From assembly GCF_030056665.1 (NCBI RefSeq), contig NZ_JASHIG010000009.1: a stretch of 64,000 nucleotides of DNA. One strand, written 5' to 3'. Numbering within the stretch: the stretch's first letter is position 1; every line of letters begins with the position of its first letter. The stretch is from Flectobacillus roseus. GTDB lineage: Bacteria > Bacteroidota > Bacteroidia > Cytophagales > Spirosomataceae. Both the position numbers and the translations under genes were made by a program. This document shows, piece by piece, positions 17,871 to 26,460 of this stretch. Below the pieces are notes generated by a model. It ran no database searches and had not been told where the DNA came from. It saw only the letters and a program-made list of their open reading frames with translations.

Positions 17871-17878
17871 TATCTTTG
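17871..17878 (+). promoter_or_regulatory. Putative hflX promoter -7 element
   Basis: TATCTTTG fits TAnnTTTG, about 205 nt upstream of the hflX ATG. The -33 element is not clear. Confidence 0.4.
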
Positions 17879-18083
17879 TCGTTCGGCTTTGAGCCATCGA
17901 ATGAAGGATTAAGCCTGATACAATTCTCTTGTAAATATAAAATAATTTTTTTGGCATAATTCGGCTTTTGTAAGCGTTGCGCCATTTTTGTACATACACT
18001 TTGAGCGGATATAGCATTGAAAAACAGTGACTTAGTAATACTAATTTTATCCTCTTAGTAAGTGAATTCGATAAATAAGCTTT

Positions 18084-19373
18084 ATGCATAGTACTTATAA
18101 AGAAAAAGAAACGGCAGTTTTGGTTGCCGTTCAAACACAGAAACAGAATGCTGCTCAGACCAAAGAATATCTCGATGAGCTAGCATTTTTGGCAGATACT
18201 TCGGGTATCGAAACACTGTACACTTTTACTCAAAAACTCGAACGTCCCGACAACCGCACGTATGTAGGAAAAGGACGAATGCAAGATATTTTGATGTATG
18301 TAATCGACAACGATGTGGATATGATTATCTTCGATGATGAACTTTCTCCTATTCAGATTCGTAACATCGAAGCAGAATTTGCACATTTTCAAAAAGAAGT
18401 AAAGGTATTAGACCGAAGTTTGCTTATCCTCAACATTTTTGCGATGCGTGCCCAAACAGTACAAGCTCGCACGCAGGTAGAGTTGGCACAACAGCAATAT
18501 ATTCTTCCTCGTTTGACACGTATGTGGACCCACTTGTCCAAACAGCGCGGGGGTGTGGGTATGCGTGGTCCGGGTGAAAAAGAATTAGAAACTGACCGTC
18601 GTACAGCCAACGACCGTATCTCATTTTTGAAGGAAAAATTACGCCAAATTGACAAACAAGCCCTTACTCAGCGTAAAAATCGTGATAGAATGGTGCGTGT
18701 ATCTTTGGTTGGCTATACCAACGTTGGTAAATCAACTTTGATGCGCCGTTTAGCAAAAGCAGATGTATTTGCAGAAAATAAATTGTTTGCAACTGTAGAT
18801 TCTACCGTTCGTAAAGTTACGATTGATTCTATTCCTTTTTTGTTGTCTGATACCGTAGGGTTTATCCGAAAATTGCCAACCATGTTGATTGAATCATTCA
18901 AATCGACATTAGATGAGGTGCGTGAAGCAGATATTCTATTGCACGTTGTGGATATTTCACACCCAAATTACGAAGAACAAATTGGGATTGTAAATGATAC
19001 TTTGACTGAAATTGGTGCAGCGGATAAACCAACGATTTTGGTATTTAACAAAATCGATAAGTTTGAGGTAGAACCCGAAACAGAAGAAAAAGAGCAGGAC
19101 GATTGGGAAGTTGTTCATGGTGAGAATCCTTGGGAAGAAGAGCCAAAAGATCAAGCTTCGAGAATTCAGAAAGTTACAGAGTTTTTGAAAAAATCATATT
19201 TGCACACTCCTCAACCTTTGGCGGTATTTATCTCGGCAGAGCAGAAGGAAAATCTAGACGAATTAAGAGATACTGTGCTTAATTTGGTAAAAAGTAAGCA
19301 TATCCAGATTTTCCCTAACTGGCTCAATACTGATGAATCATATACTGAAAATACTGAAAGCTGGGCAGAATAA
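18084..19373 (+). CDS. hflX: Ribosome-associated GTPase HflX
   Basis: A 429-residue protein. The N-terminal HflX domain (VGKGRMQDI, DDELSPIQIRNIE, DRSLLILNIFAMRAQT) is followed by the coiled-coil linker with LSKQRGGVGMRGPGEKELE. The G domain has G1 GYTNVGKST, G3 DTVGF and G4 NKID. HflX splits stalled 70S ribosomes, for example during heat or antibiotic stress. An acidic, Glu-rich stretch after NKID (EPETEEKEQDDWEVV) looks like a lineage insert. The gene is followed by tRNA-Arg. Confidence 0.95.
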   Translation: MHSTYKEKETAVLVAVQTQKQNAAQTKEYLDELAFLADTSGIETLYTFTQKLERPDNRTYVGKGRMQDILMYVIDNDVDMIIFDDELSPIQIRNIEAEFAHFQKEVKVLDRSLLILNIFAMRAQTVQARTQVELAQQQYILPRLTRMWTHLSKQRGGVGMRGPGEKELETDRRTANDRISFLKEKLRQIDKQALTQRKNRDRMVRVSLVGYTNVGKSTLMRRLAKADVFAENKLFATVDSTVRKVTIDSIPFLLSDTVGFIRKLPTMLIESFKSTLDEVREADILLHVVDISHPNYEEQIGIVNDTLTEIGAADKPTILVFNKIDKFEVEPETEEKEQDDWEVVHGENPWEEEPKDQASRIQKVTEFLKKSYLHTPQPLAVFISAEQKENLDELRDTVLNLVKSKHIQIFPNWLNTDESYTENTESWAE

Positions 19374-19420
19374 AGTCCCTGTTTCGATTTGAGAAACTTT
19401 TAATTACTTACTTTTTTAAG

Positions 19421-19456
19421 TAATTTTGTTCTGTGTGGTCTCGTATGGTAGACCAC
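19421..19456 (+). promoter_or_regulatory. Promoter -7 and leader hairpin for tRNA-Arg
   Basis: TAATTTTG at 19421-19428 fits the -7 consensus. A 7-bp hairpin GTGGTCT/AGACCAC (19435-19456) ends 2 nt before the mature tRNA and would lie in the 5' leader removed by RNase P. Confidence 0.55.
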
Positions 19457-19458
19457 TT

Positions 19459-19533
19459 GGCACTGTAGTTCAATGGATAGAATAGGCGTTTCCTAAACGT
19501 TTGATGCGGGTTCGATTCCCGCCGGAGCCACCA
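19459..19533 (+). tRNA. tRNA-Arg (anticodon CCT), CCA encoded
   Basis: The cloverleaf folds by hand: acceptor GGCACTG/CGGAGCC, D-stem GTTC/GAAT, anticodon stem GGCGT/ACGTT with loop TTCCTAA (CCT reads AGG), T-stem GCGGG/CCCGC with loop TTCGATT, discriminator A, then CCA. One acceptor position is an A-A mismatch (A at position 4 facing A); a T there would restore pairing. An ORF on the other strand overlaps its 3' half. Confidence 0.92.
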
Positions 19534-20074
19534 CATTTTCTAATACTTCTTCTTGTTTCTCCCTCTTTTTCATGCTTGCTTTGATTTGTGCTACTAAATT
19601 GCGGTAGGTAAAAAAGTAAAAGAACATCCCTTTTTCGGCACGATTAAGCTTGTATTTTCCAGAGGTATAAACCGATAATGTGTATTTTTCTATTCCCAAA
19701 ATCCTTTCTAAGTCTTCAAACTTTAGTTTTTGCTGTGCCATTTTATCCAAAATCCACTGAGCATCTACTACGTCAGTATTTGTTGGAATAAAAAGTTTGA
19801 CGCCAATACGTAACCTTCTTCCATATAAAAATGGACTAAAAACTTCTTCTGTAACCTTCACCAAAACTTCTTTGATATTGGGTTCATTTTCTTCCTTTTG
19901 GAGCTGACTTGTTTGAATGATTATCTCATGCTCCGTGACTTTCATGGTTTTAAATAACACACGATGTTTTTTCATTTGAGTTATGGCTCTTTGCTCAAGA
20001 GCGGCTTTGAGGGTCGAGCTCAGATGCTCAAAGCGATGTAAATTGTCGAACTTAGGTGTCATAATAGTACACAA
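19493..20074 (-). CDS. Hypothetical protein whose 3' end runs antisense into tRNA-Arg
   Basis: 193 residues; an alternative ATG is at 20062. I do not recognise the family. The N-terminal half is beta-rich and charged; the stretch around residues 120-150 (FEDLERILGIEKYTLSVYTS) could be a helix-turn-helix. The last ~12 residues (VAPAGIEPASNV) are the antisense reading of the tRNA, and the TAG stop overlaps the tRNA anticodon. This is typical of genes placed next to a tRNA by integration, but no integrase is seen nearby. Residues before the tRNA look like real coding sequence. Confidence 0.55.
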   Translation of the reverse strand: MCTIMTPKFDNLHRFEHLSSTLKAALEQRAITQMKKHRVLFKTMKVTEHEIIIQTSQLQKEENEPNIKEVLVKVTEEVFSPFLYGRRLRIGVKLFIPTNTDVVDAQWILDKMAQQKLKFEDLERILGIEKYTLSVYTSGKYKLNRAEKGMFFYFFTYRNLVAQIKASMKKREKQEEVLENVVAPAGIEPASNV

Positions 20075-20500
20075 TAGTGGGAATTTAATAAATTAGAGAG
20101 ATTACTACCTTATTGAAAAATGTAAAACTAAAATAAATTGAGTTTGAGATACTGAATTAAAAGTGGTAGAATTTTGAATTTGTTGATTGTTTTTATCGAA
20201 AAAACATAAAAAATGTAGCTTTCAGAGAGGAAAAATGATATTTGGGTGTGTTTGGATAACTCGATAGAAATATTGATAGGATAAAGTTACAAAACTTTGG
20301 ATAAAAAAAGCAATTATACTCAATTTTTTGAAGATTCAGTTTTTAGCAACCTAATCAACTGCATCAAGTTTGGAAAAAATGAAAAAATAAGGCTCTGATA
20401 GTCACATTATTAAATACTTTTTTAGGAAAAAATACAACTTCGTTCCAACCTTCCGTTGATTTTACGCACTCTTTAAAGCAAAACAAATCAACACAACATT
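20075..20500. other. 425-bp AT-rich gap, nothing recognised
   Basis: It lies between divergent genes. I see no ORF, repeat copy or clear TAnnTTTG promoter. Confidence 0.4.
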
Positions 20501-21199
20501 ATGAAAAAATACCTTTTTAGTATCATCGCTGCGGCTACTTTGATGTCTTGTTCTGACAATGATAGCTTTCCTACACGCTTTGTTTTATCTGATAAATTTA
20601 CGACAAACAGTCAAGGTTGGGTAGGTGATTTTGCAGATTATCCAACAACCGATTCTGTGTTTTATGAGTTGAGCTACAGTCATGCCAAACTACCTGCACC
20701 ATTGGATACAGCGAAAAAAGCTCTACGAATTTCAGGTAATAATCACAGCGATGATTTATTTATGTTCTTGAAAAAGAAAGTAACAGGTCTTAAACCTAAT
20801 CAGACGTACAATGCCAAATTTGAGGTGGAGTTTGCAAGTACAGTACCCAACGGTATGATGGGAGTGGGTGGTTCGCCAGGCGAGAGTGTGTATTTCGGAG
20901 CAGGATTTAGCGCAATCGAACCAAAAAAAGAGGTTGATAACGGCTATTACAGAATCAAAAATGTAGGAAAAATTTCCCAAGCTGCTGACGGAAAAGACAT
21001 GAAAGTAATGGGAAATGTAGCGAATGGAACAGACAAAAATCAATACACTTTGGTTAAACGTTCGGGAACATTTACGGGTAAAACCGACGCTCAAGGACAA
21101 TTATGGTTGATGATTGGTACCGACTCAGGCTTTGAAGCTACTACAACTTTGTACTATACAGGTGTAAATGTAGAGTTTATTGAGGTGACAAATCAGTAG
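20501..21199 (+). CDS. Hypothetical lipoprotein (232 aa)
   Basis: The signal MKKYLFSIIAAATLMSCSDN contains a lipobox (LMSC, Cys17). The mature part is beta-rich (FTTNSQGWVGDFADYP, LKPNQTYNAKFEVEFAS, TLYYTGVNVEFIEV), suggesting a jelly-roll or carbohydrate-binding-like fold. A surface or periplasmic location is inferred. It is convergent with eboF across a shared terminator. Confidence 0.75.
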   Translation: MKKYLFSIIAAATLMSCSDNDSFPTRFVLSDKFTTNSQGWVGDFADYPTTDSVFYELSYSHAKLPAPLDTAKKALRISGNNHSDDLFMFLKKKVTGLKPNQTYNAKFEVEFASTVPNGMMGVGGSPGESVYFGAGFSAIEPKKEVDNGYYRIKNVGKISQAADGKDMKVMGNVANGTDKNQYTLVKRSGTFTGKTDAQGQLWLMIGTDSGFEATTTLYYTGVNVEFIEVTNQ

Positions 21200-21212
21200 T
21201 TTTTAAATGATG

Positions 21213-21250
21213 TTACTGAGCGATTGTGTTGTCTTTCAATCGCTCAGTAA
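21213..21250. terminator. Bidirectional hairpin between lipoprotein gene and eboF
   Basis: A perfect 14-bp stem TTACTGAGCGATTG/CAATCGCTCAGTAA with a 10-nt loop lies between two convergent stops. Confidence 0.8.
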
Positions 21251-21257
21251 GATTTTA

Positions 21258-22625
21258 TTAGTTTACCAAATGTTCCCAAATGACTTGATAAACTTCAGTA
21301 GCATCGATTTCCTTTTTGTCGATTGCTTTGTCTGTTACAAGGATTGGATAATATTCTTTACCAATATTGATACCACCATGCGAGCCTTTTACCAGTGTGG
21401 CATCTAATGGAATAACATCCATCAAGTATCTGAATCCAAGTAATTTACGCGCAAGTTTATAAGCAGCGCGTAACTTAATCAAAGGATTTTTAGGATTCAT
21501 AAACATCTCAACTGGGTCATACCCTGGCTTGCGGTGAATATCCACCAAACGTGCATAGTCAGGTGCTACTGCATCGTCGAACCAATAGTAATAGGTAAAC
21601 CAGCTATCTGCGTCGGCCATTAAGACAAAATCGCCTGAACGCTCATGGTCAAGGTGGTAATCTTTTTTTGTATTTTCGTCTAAAACTAAGGCTACCCCAG
21701 CAATATTATTTAAGATTGTTCTTACCTTTTCAAGCTGTGTTTTGTCGTTGACATACACGTGTGCTATTTGGTGATCGGCGGTGGCAAAAGCTTTTGAAGC
21801 ACCTGCATCCAACAGTTCTAACCCTTTTTCTACACGTACATTGATTAAGTTATTTTCTCTTAAAATACGATTGACATGGATTGGATTGTTGACCGTATTG
21901 ATACCATATTCAGAAAGTAAAATAATATTACAATCTTTCTGGCGATAATGCATCACTAAATCTTCCACCAACTTATCTACTTCGCCCAATTCTTTATGAA
22001 TTTTCGTGAAATCAACCCCATATTTTTGTAAACAATAATCCAAATGTGGGAGGTAGATTAAGGTCAACGTAGGGTCATGTTTTTTGTCTACCCAAACAGA
22101 AGCATCGGCTATCCATTTCGAAGATTTAAGGTTGGCATTGGGACCCCAAAAGTTGAAAAGTGGAAATGTTCCAAGTTCAGCTTGTAGCTCATCTCTCAAA
22201 CTCGAAGGGTGAGAATAACAGTCGGGTGCTTTTACACCATCAGCATGATATTGAGGTCTTGGTGTTACGGAATAATCGGCAGTTGAATACATATTATACC
22301 ACCAAAACATCTTTGAGCAAGTAAAGTTGGGGTCTAATTTTTTTGCAGCATCCCAGATTTTTTCCGACTGTACCAACTTATTAGACTGTTTCCAAAACTT
22401 TACCTCAGATTCAGTACGATCATACCAACCATTACCTACGATTCCATGTTCTGTAGGGAATTTGCCTGTTACATAAGTGCTTTGTGCTGTAGTAGTTACC
22501 GCAGGAAGTACAGGTTTGATATGGGTAAAATGATGATCTTCAAAATACTTTTTCAAAAATGGTGTATGTTCACCAATTACGCTGGTGCTAAGCCCAACTA
22601 TATCAATAACAACAGTTTTTTTCAT
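21258..22625 (-). CDS. eboF: EboF: alkaline-phosphatase-superfamily phosphodiesterase/pyrophosphatase-like
   Basis: A 455-residue cytoplasmic-looking protein of the type I phosphodiesterase/nucleotide pyrophosphatase family. The N-terminal metal site begins VVIDIVGLS, and the nucleophile Thr lies in LPAVTTTAQSTYVTGKFP, followed by EHGIVGNGWYDR. Later metal ligands are in LIYLPHLDYCLQKYG, LLSEYGI, and HERSGDFVL / SHGG near the end. It is the last gene of the ebo cluster, 33 bp after eboE. In cyanobacteria, ebo genes are needed for exporting a scytonemin precursor; the exact reaction of EboF is unknown. Confidence 0.88.
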   Translation of the reverse strand: MKKTVVIDIVGLSTSVIGEHTPFLKKYFEDHHFTHIKPVLPAVTTTAQSTYVTGKFPTEHGIVGNGWYDRTESEVKFWKQSNKLVQSEKIWDAAKKLDPNFTCSKMFWWYNMYSTADYSVTPRPQYHADGVKAPDCYSHPSSLRDELQAELGTFPLFNFWGPNANLKSSKWIADASVWVDKKHDPTLTLIYLPHLDYCLQKYGVDFTKIHKELGEVDKLVEDLVMHYRQKDCNIILLSEYGINTVNNPIHVNRILRENNLINVRVEKGLELLDAGASKAFATADHQIAHVYVNDKTQLEKVRTILNNIAGVALVLDENTKKDYHLDHERSGDFVLMADADSWFTYYYWFDDAVAPDYARLVDIHRKPGYDPVEMFMNPKNPLIKLRAAYKLARKLLGFRYLMDVIPLDATLVKGSHGGINIGKEYYPILVTDKAIDKKEIDATEVYQVIWEHLVN

Positions 22626-22658
22626 ATTTCTAAAAAATTGGGAGCAATAAATTTAGGG

Positions 22659-23855
22659 CTAGACTAAGGTTTTTACCCATGCGATTTCTCGAACAATAGA
22701 GTCATTTAATGGCGCCTGCACTTCTGCGGGCAACACTCCCCATGTGTATGTTTCGATTTCGAGATGATTGGTGGCAGGCTTTTGTTTATGCAAAGCCAAT
22801 GTTTCAACAATATCGTTTCTGGTTGATGACAAAAGTCCGTAATGTTCGATAAACAAAGGGACGTGGAAATGTACTCGCCATTCTTGATAAGACACCGTTT
22901 GTGCAGCTATTAAAGCATCGCCAAGGTCAGTGAATTTCTCAAAACTTCCATCTTCTTTTAACGCGACTACTTGGTGCAAATAGGTAGGTTCGTTGTATTG
23001 TGCCAAAGCTGCGAGTTTTTCCACTTTTTGCTCATCAAATACTACTCGAATCGCTGAACTAACCTGAAACTTGCCAATTTTAATCCCTAATTCCGCTAGT
23101 TTTGCCAAAGCCGCTTCAGGCTTTTCGTAGCTTACTGCAAAATGGCAAATATCATAGCATAGTTGGACATGCGTATGAATTAGGTCTTCTATTTGCTTGT
23201 CTGTTAGGTTCTTATCTTTAAAATGTTCTTTGGCTGTTGGCAGTAATATATGTTGATACCAGTCGATGAACTCAGCCGAATTTTCTAAGATACCATCTGG
23301 TTCTGGTTCTATATCCAAGTGTAATATTTTGCCCGTCGTTTGCTGAATTTCAGCCAGTTTTTCAACTACTTGTAAAATATGTGTCGTCGAAATAGCAATG
23401 GCTTCAGCTAGTTTTTGAGGCGTTTTCCACCAATAACGATAGGAGAGAGGCGAGGTCGAAATACCACCTTCTTGCATATCGGTTGGTAAAATGTCTGCCA
23501 ATATTTCAAACATTCGGATGGTATAATCACGACGATTGCTGGTAGTCCAATCGGGTGCATGAACTTGGTCTTTTACTACAGCATCATGAAAATCTCCGTA
23601 GGGAAATCCATTCATCGTAAATACATAACAATTTTGCTCAGATAGCCAATTTTTGAAAGTTTCAAGATGATCTTTTTGACTTAAATCAATACTCGCCTGA
23701 TTAGCTAATCGTAAGCCAATTCCCATCGGTGCATCAGGGCTTACCTGTTGTTTGATTATGGGAATACTATTTTGAAGTACCGAAAAATGATGTTGCCAAT
23801 CTTCGCCTGTATGGATATTGCTACAATAAGTCAAATGACCATTGGGAGTTTTCAT
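22659..23855 (-). CDS. eboE: EboE: xylose-isomerase-like TIM-barrel metabolite traffic protein
   Basis: 398 residues that match the TIM-barrel fold of sugar isomerase/epimerases. Features include LTYCSNIHTGEDW at the start, FTMNGFPYGDFH, LHLDIEPEPDGIL (acidic metal-ligand candidates), VQLCYDICHFAVSYE, and VHFHVPLFIEHYG near the C-terminus. It sits between eboD (29 bp) and eboF (33 bp). The substrate is unknown; the name follows the conserved ebo cluster. Confidence 0.88.
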   Translation of the reverse strand: MKTPNGHLTYCSNIHTGEDWQHHFSVLQNSIPIIKQQVSPDAPMGIGLRLANQASIDLSQKDHLETFKNWLSEQNCYVFTMNGFPYGDFHDAVVKDQVHAPDWTTSNRRDYTIRMFEILADILPTDMQEGGISTSPLSYRYWWKTPQKLAEAIAISTTHILQVVEKLAEIQQTTGKILHLDIEPEPDGILENSAEFIDWYQHILLPTAKEHFKDKNLTDKQIEDLIHTHVQLCYDICHFAVSYEKPEAALAKLAELGIKIGKFQVSSAIRVVFDEQKVEKLAALAQYNEPTYLHQVVALKEDGSFEKFTDLGDALIAAQTVSYQEWRVHFHVPLFIEHYGLLSSTRNDIVETLALHKQKPATNHLEIETYTWGVLPAEVQAPLNDSIVREIAWVKTLV

Positions 23856-23884
23856 GCTAGTTTATTGTTAATGTCCTAAAAGCC

Positions 23885-25039
23885 CTAAAATACACAAACC
23901 TTCGAAGCTAGATAATCTACGGCTTGTTTTACTAATTCAAAATCTATCTCGTGGACTTCCTCACCTTTGCCTAATGCTTTTAAAAGAGTGATGGTTAGTT
24001 GACCACCAAGATGTTCCCTAAATTCATTTAAGCCTTTCCAAAGATTGATTTTATCATTTTCTGCTAAAGCAGGTTGATATAGCTCAAAGCCTAAATTTTG
24101 TAAAAGTGTAATGATTCTCTGCAAATCATTTTCGGTTAAATCACCTTTGAGATGCGAATACACCGAATCCAAGGCAATACCAATCGCAACAGCTTCGCCG
24201 TGACGAATACTAAAATTGGTAAGATATTCTAATTTATGTGCAGCCCAATGCCCAAAATCCAAAGGTCTTGCTGAGCCACTTTCAAATGGGTCGCCACTAG
24301 AGATATGCTGAACGTGTAATTCTGCACAACGGAAAATATGCTGGTACATGGCGTCTTCATCACGATTTGCCAAAGCAAAAGCATGATCTTCGAGCCATGT
24401 GAAAAACGTCAAATCCTTGATTAAGGCTACTTTAACGGCTTCTGCAATGCCAGAACGCCAATCACGGTCGTTGAGGGTTGTCAAGAAATTACTATCGTTG
24501 AACACTGCTACAGGGGGAGCAAATGTGCCTAGGAAATTCTTTTTTCCGATATAGTTAATCCCATTTTTTACCCCAACACCCGAATCATTCTGTGACAAAA
24601 CCGTCGTTGGAATGCGGATATGCTTGACACCACGATGCGCCACTGCCGAAGCGTAGCCTGTCATGTCCAGAAATGCACCGCCACCTATAGCAGCCACAAA
24701 CGAATGGCGGTCGATACCATAAGTATCAATCGCTTCGAGAGCTTTGTCGAAATAACTAGGTTGATTTTTGACGATTTCTCCTCCTGGCAATACCAGAATA
24801 TCTGAAGCAAGTTCAATGGCATCTTGGGTTGCAAAATACTTACGAATAGCATCTTGCAAGTAAGGATGTGCCTCGGCAACGCCTTCGTCAATGAGAAAAA
24901 GTATTTTCTTTTTGAAGGTTGGACTACCGTAATTACGGAGAAAATCTATGAATAAGGAGTTTTCAGGCGCAAATAAGTTTTTAGTAAATTGGATATTATA
25001 AGAAAAATGTACCTGAAAAGATTGCTGAATAACTGACAT
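23885..25039 (-). CDS. eboD: EboD: 3-dehydroquinate-synthase-like sugar phosphate cyclase
   Basis: 384 residues of the dehydroquinate synthase superfamily. NAD-binding GGGAFLDMTGYASAVAHRG and RIPTTVLSQNDSGVGVKNG are present. Metal ligands are in RSGIAEAVK (Glu), DFGHWAAHKLE (His) and RHGEAVAIG (His). The family includes sugar phosphate cyclases such as 2-epi-5-epi-valiolone synthases; the context makes a role in aromatic biosynthesis (aroB) unlikely, and a cyclitol-type product is possible. It is separated from eboC by 267 bp of repeat-rich DNA. Confidence 0.88.
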   Translation of the reverse strand: MSVIQQSFQVHFSYNIQFTKNLFAPENSLFIDFLRNYGSPTFKKKILFLIDEGVAEAHPYLQDAIRKYFATQDAIELASDILVLPGGEIVKNQPSYFDKALEAIDTYGIDRHSFVAAIGGGAFLDMTGYASAVAHRGVKHIRIPTTVLSQNDSGVGVKNGINYIGKKNFLGTFAPPVAVFNDSNFLTTLNDRDWRSGIAEAVKVALIKDLTFFTWLEDHAFALANRDEDAMYQHIFRCAELHVQHISSGDPFESGSARPLDFGHWAAHKLEYLTNFSIRHGEAVAIGIALDSVYSHLKGDLTENDLQRIITLLQNLGFELYQPALAENDKINLWKGLNEFREHLGGQLTITLLKALGKGEEVHEIDFELVKQAVDYLASKVCVF

Positions 25040-25120
25040 TGAATTAAGATTTTAAGTCATTTAGTGCCAAAGAATATTGTCGGGCGCTAAGTCATACAAT
25101 TAACATGTGGTGATTTTTTA

Positions 25121-25305
25121 GTTATGAATTGTGAATTAAATTCAATTATTGGGCATTCGGCTTTCAGCTATGGGCTTTTCGGCAAAAATATTTCTTATGA
25201 ATTCATAGAAGCTTTTCTACCTAATACGATAGCTGACTATTGATGAGTTAAGATACTAGTAATCATAGATTGGATTGTACTCACAGCTCATCATTCACAA
25301 TTCAT
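25121..25305. repeat. Family A inverted-repeat element between eboC and eboD
   Basis: The left arm GTTATGAATTGTGAATTAAA (25121) and right arm ending CATCATTCACAATTCAT (25305) are imperfect inverted copies matching the family A repeat seen at 12971, 37736, 40872 and 49805. Confidence 0.6.
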
Positions 25306-25306
25306 T

Positions 25307-26188
25307 TTACGTTACTGCAAACATTTTTGCCAAACGCATTGATAGTGGTAAAAGCAATACAACCATTAAGGTCTGAACAATATTTCCTGATAAACTCACC
25401 CAAGCAGCATCCATAATGATTAATGATAATACGCCTGCTTTAACAGCTTTTCCGATATTGGGTCCTATTGGATGTTGAATAGCTTTGAATAGGGGTTTTC
25501 CAATCAAATAAAGATGGATAGCCACCAAAATGGCTGTCAACCAAAGCGTTCCTCTCGTAAAAGAAACATACAACTGAGCCGAACTTACCAACAGATACAA
25601 AAGTGCTGCAAAATATAGGATATTTTTACTTCCTCCATGTACTTCGCCGCGGCTCACCATGGTAATTGCTGCAATATATATAACAGGAATAAGGGCTAAA
25701 TATTGGTAATTTTGCCATTCTTCGGGCATGACGCTCATACCAAGCAATAAGTTAAAACCTCTGCATAATCCCATGTTGATAGGACCTAAAAATGAATGAT
25801 GTTTTCCCCATTTGTCATAAACTAAGGCTGCAACAGCGGTTATTATCGCAAAGATGGCACTTAAAGGGCTTTGTAAATAGGCACTAATTACTCCGATTAG
25901 TAACAAAATACTGCCTAAAATGCTCGCTTCAGTAAGAGTCACTTTTTTGCTCGGAATCGCTCGTTCGGGGCGTTCGATAGCATCCAATTCGGCATCGAAT
26001 ACGTCGTTGAACACCACACCACCACCATACAATCCCAAGGTGGATATAGACAAGTATAGAACAGATTGTACATGAAAATAGTTTGTGTCAAACACAAAGT
26101 GTACAATACTCATACCTGCCAAAATGTCTGCGACCGCCGTTATCATATTCGCCGGTCGCATGAGTTGTAAATAATATTTAAGTTTCAA
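25307..26188 (-). CDS. eboC: EboC: UbiA-family prenyltransferase
   Basis: A 293-residue polytopic membrane protein with about eight or nine helices. The first polyprenyl-diphosphate motif is NDVFDAELDAIERPERAIPS (NDxxDxxxD plus the RPxRxIPS box). The second Asp-rich motif is reduced to YDKWGKHHSFLGP, as is common in this subfamily. UbiA enzymes attach isoprenoid chains to acceptors in the membrane; here the acceptor is unknown. It lies 272 bp after eboB. Confidence 0.88.
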   Translation of the reverse strand: MKLKYYLQLMRPANMITAVADILAGMSIVHFVFDTNYFHVQSVLYLSISTLGLYGGGVVFNDVFDAELDAIERPERAIPSKKVTLTEASILGSILLLIGVISAYLQSPLSAIFAIITAVAALVYDKWGKHHSFLGPINMGLCRGFNLLLGMSVMPEEWQNYQYLALIPVIYIAAITMVSRGEVHGGSKNILYFAALLYLLVSSAQLYVSFTRGTLWLTAILVAIHLYLIGKPLFKAIQHPIGPNIGKAVKAGVLSLIIMDAAWVSLSGNIVQTLMVVLLLPLSMRLAKMFAVT

Positions 26189-26230
26189 TTTGTCTATTAA
26201 AGAAGTTAAAAATAGAGAATCGCATTAATG

Positions 26231-26343
26231 TGCTGTAGGCGATAAGCTGTAGGCATTAGGCAAAAAATCGTGAGAAATACTTTTTGTTTATTTAGCCTAA
26301 TGCGGGTAAAACAAAATTTTAGATTGTGCTTTAAGCTTTCAGG
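26231..26343. repeat. Family C element and associated repeat between eboB and eboC
   Basis: TGCTGTAGGCGATAAGCTGT and GGCATTAGGCAAAAAAT (left) face TTTAGCCTAATGCGGG (right). The following AAAATTTTAGATTGTGCTTT also matches the last bases of the window (63966-64000). Confidence 0.6.
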
Positions 26344-26460
26344 TAACGGCTTTCGGCGATGGGCTTTGGAAAAAAGCCTGTTTATGCTTATTGAAAACAA
26401 TTAACACTCTTTGCCTTGTGCCTGTTGCCTTGTGCCTAAAATACAATTCATCACTCTTAC

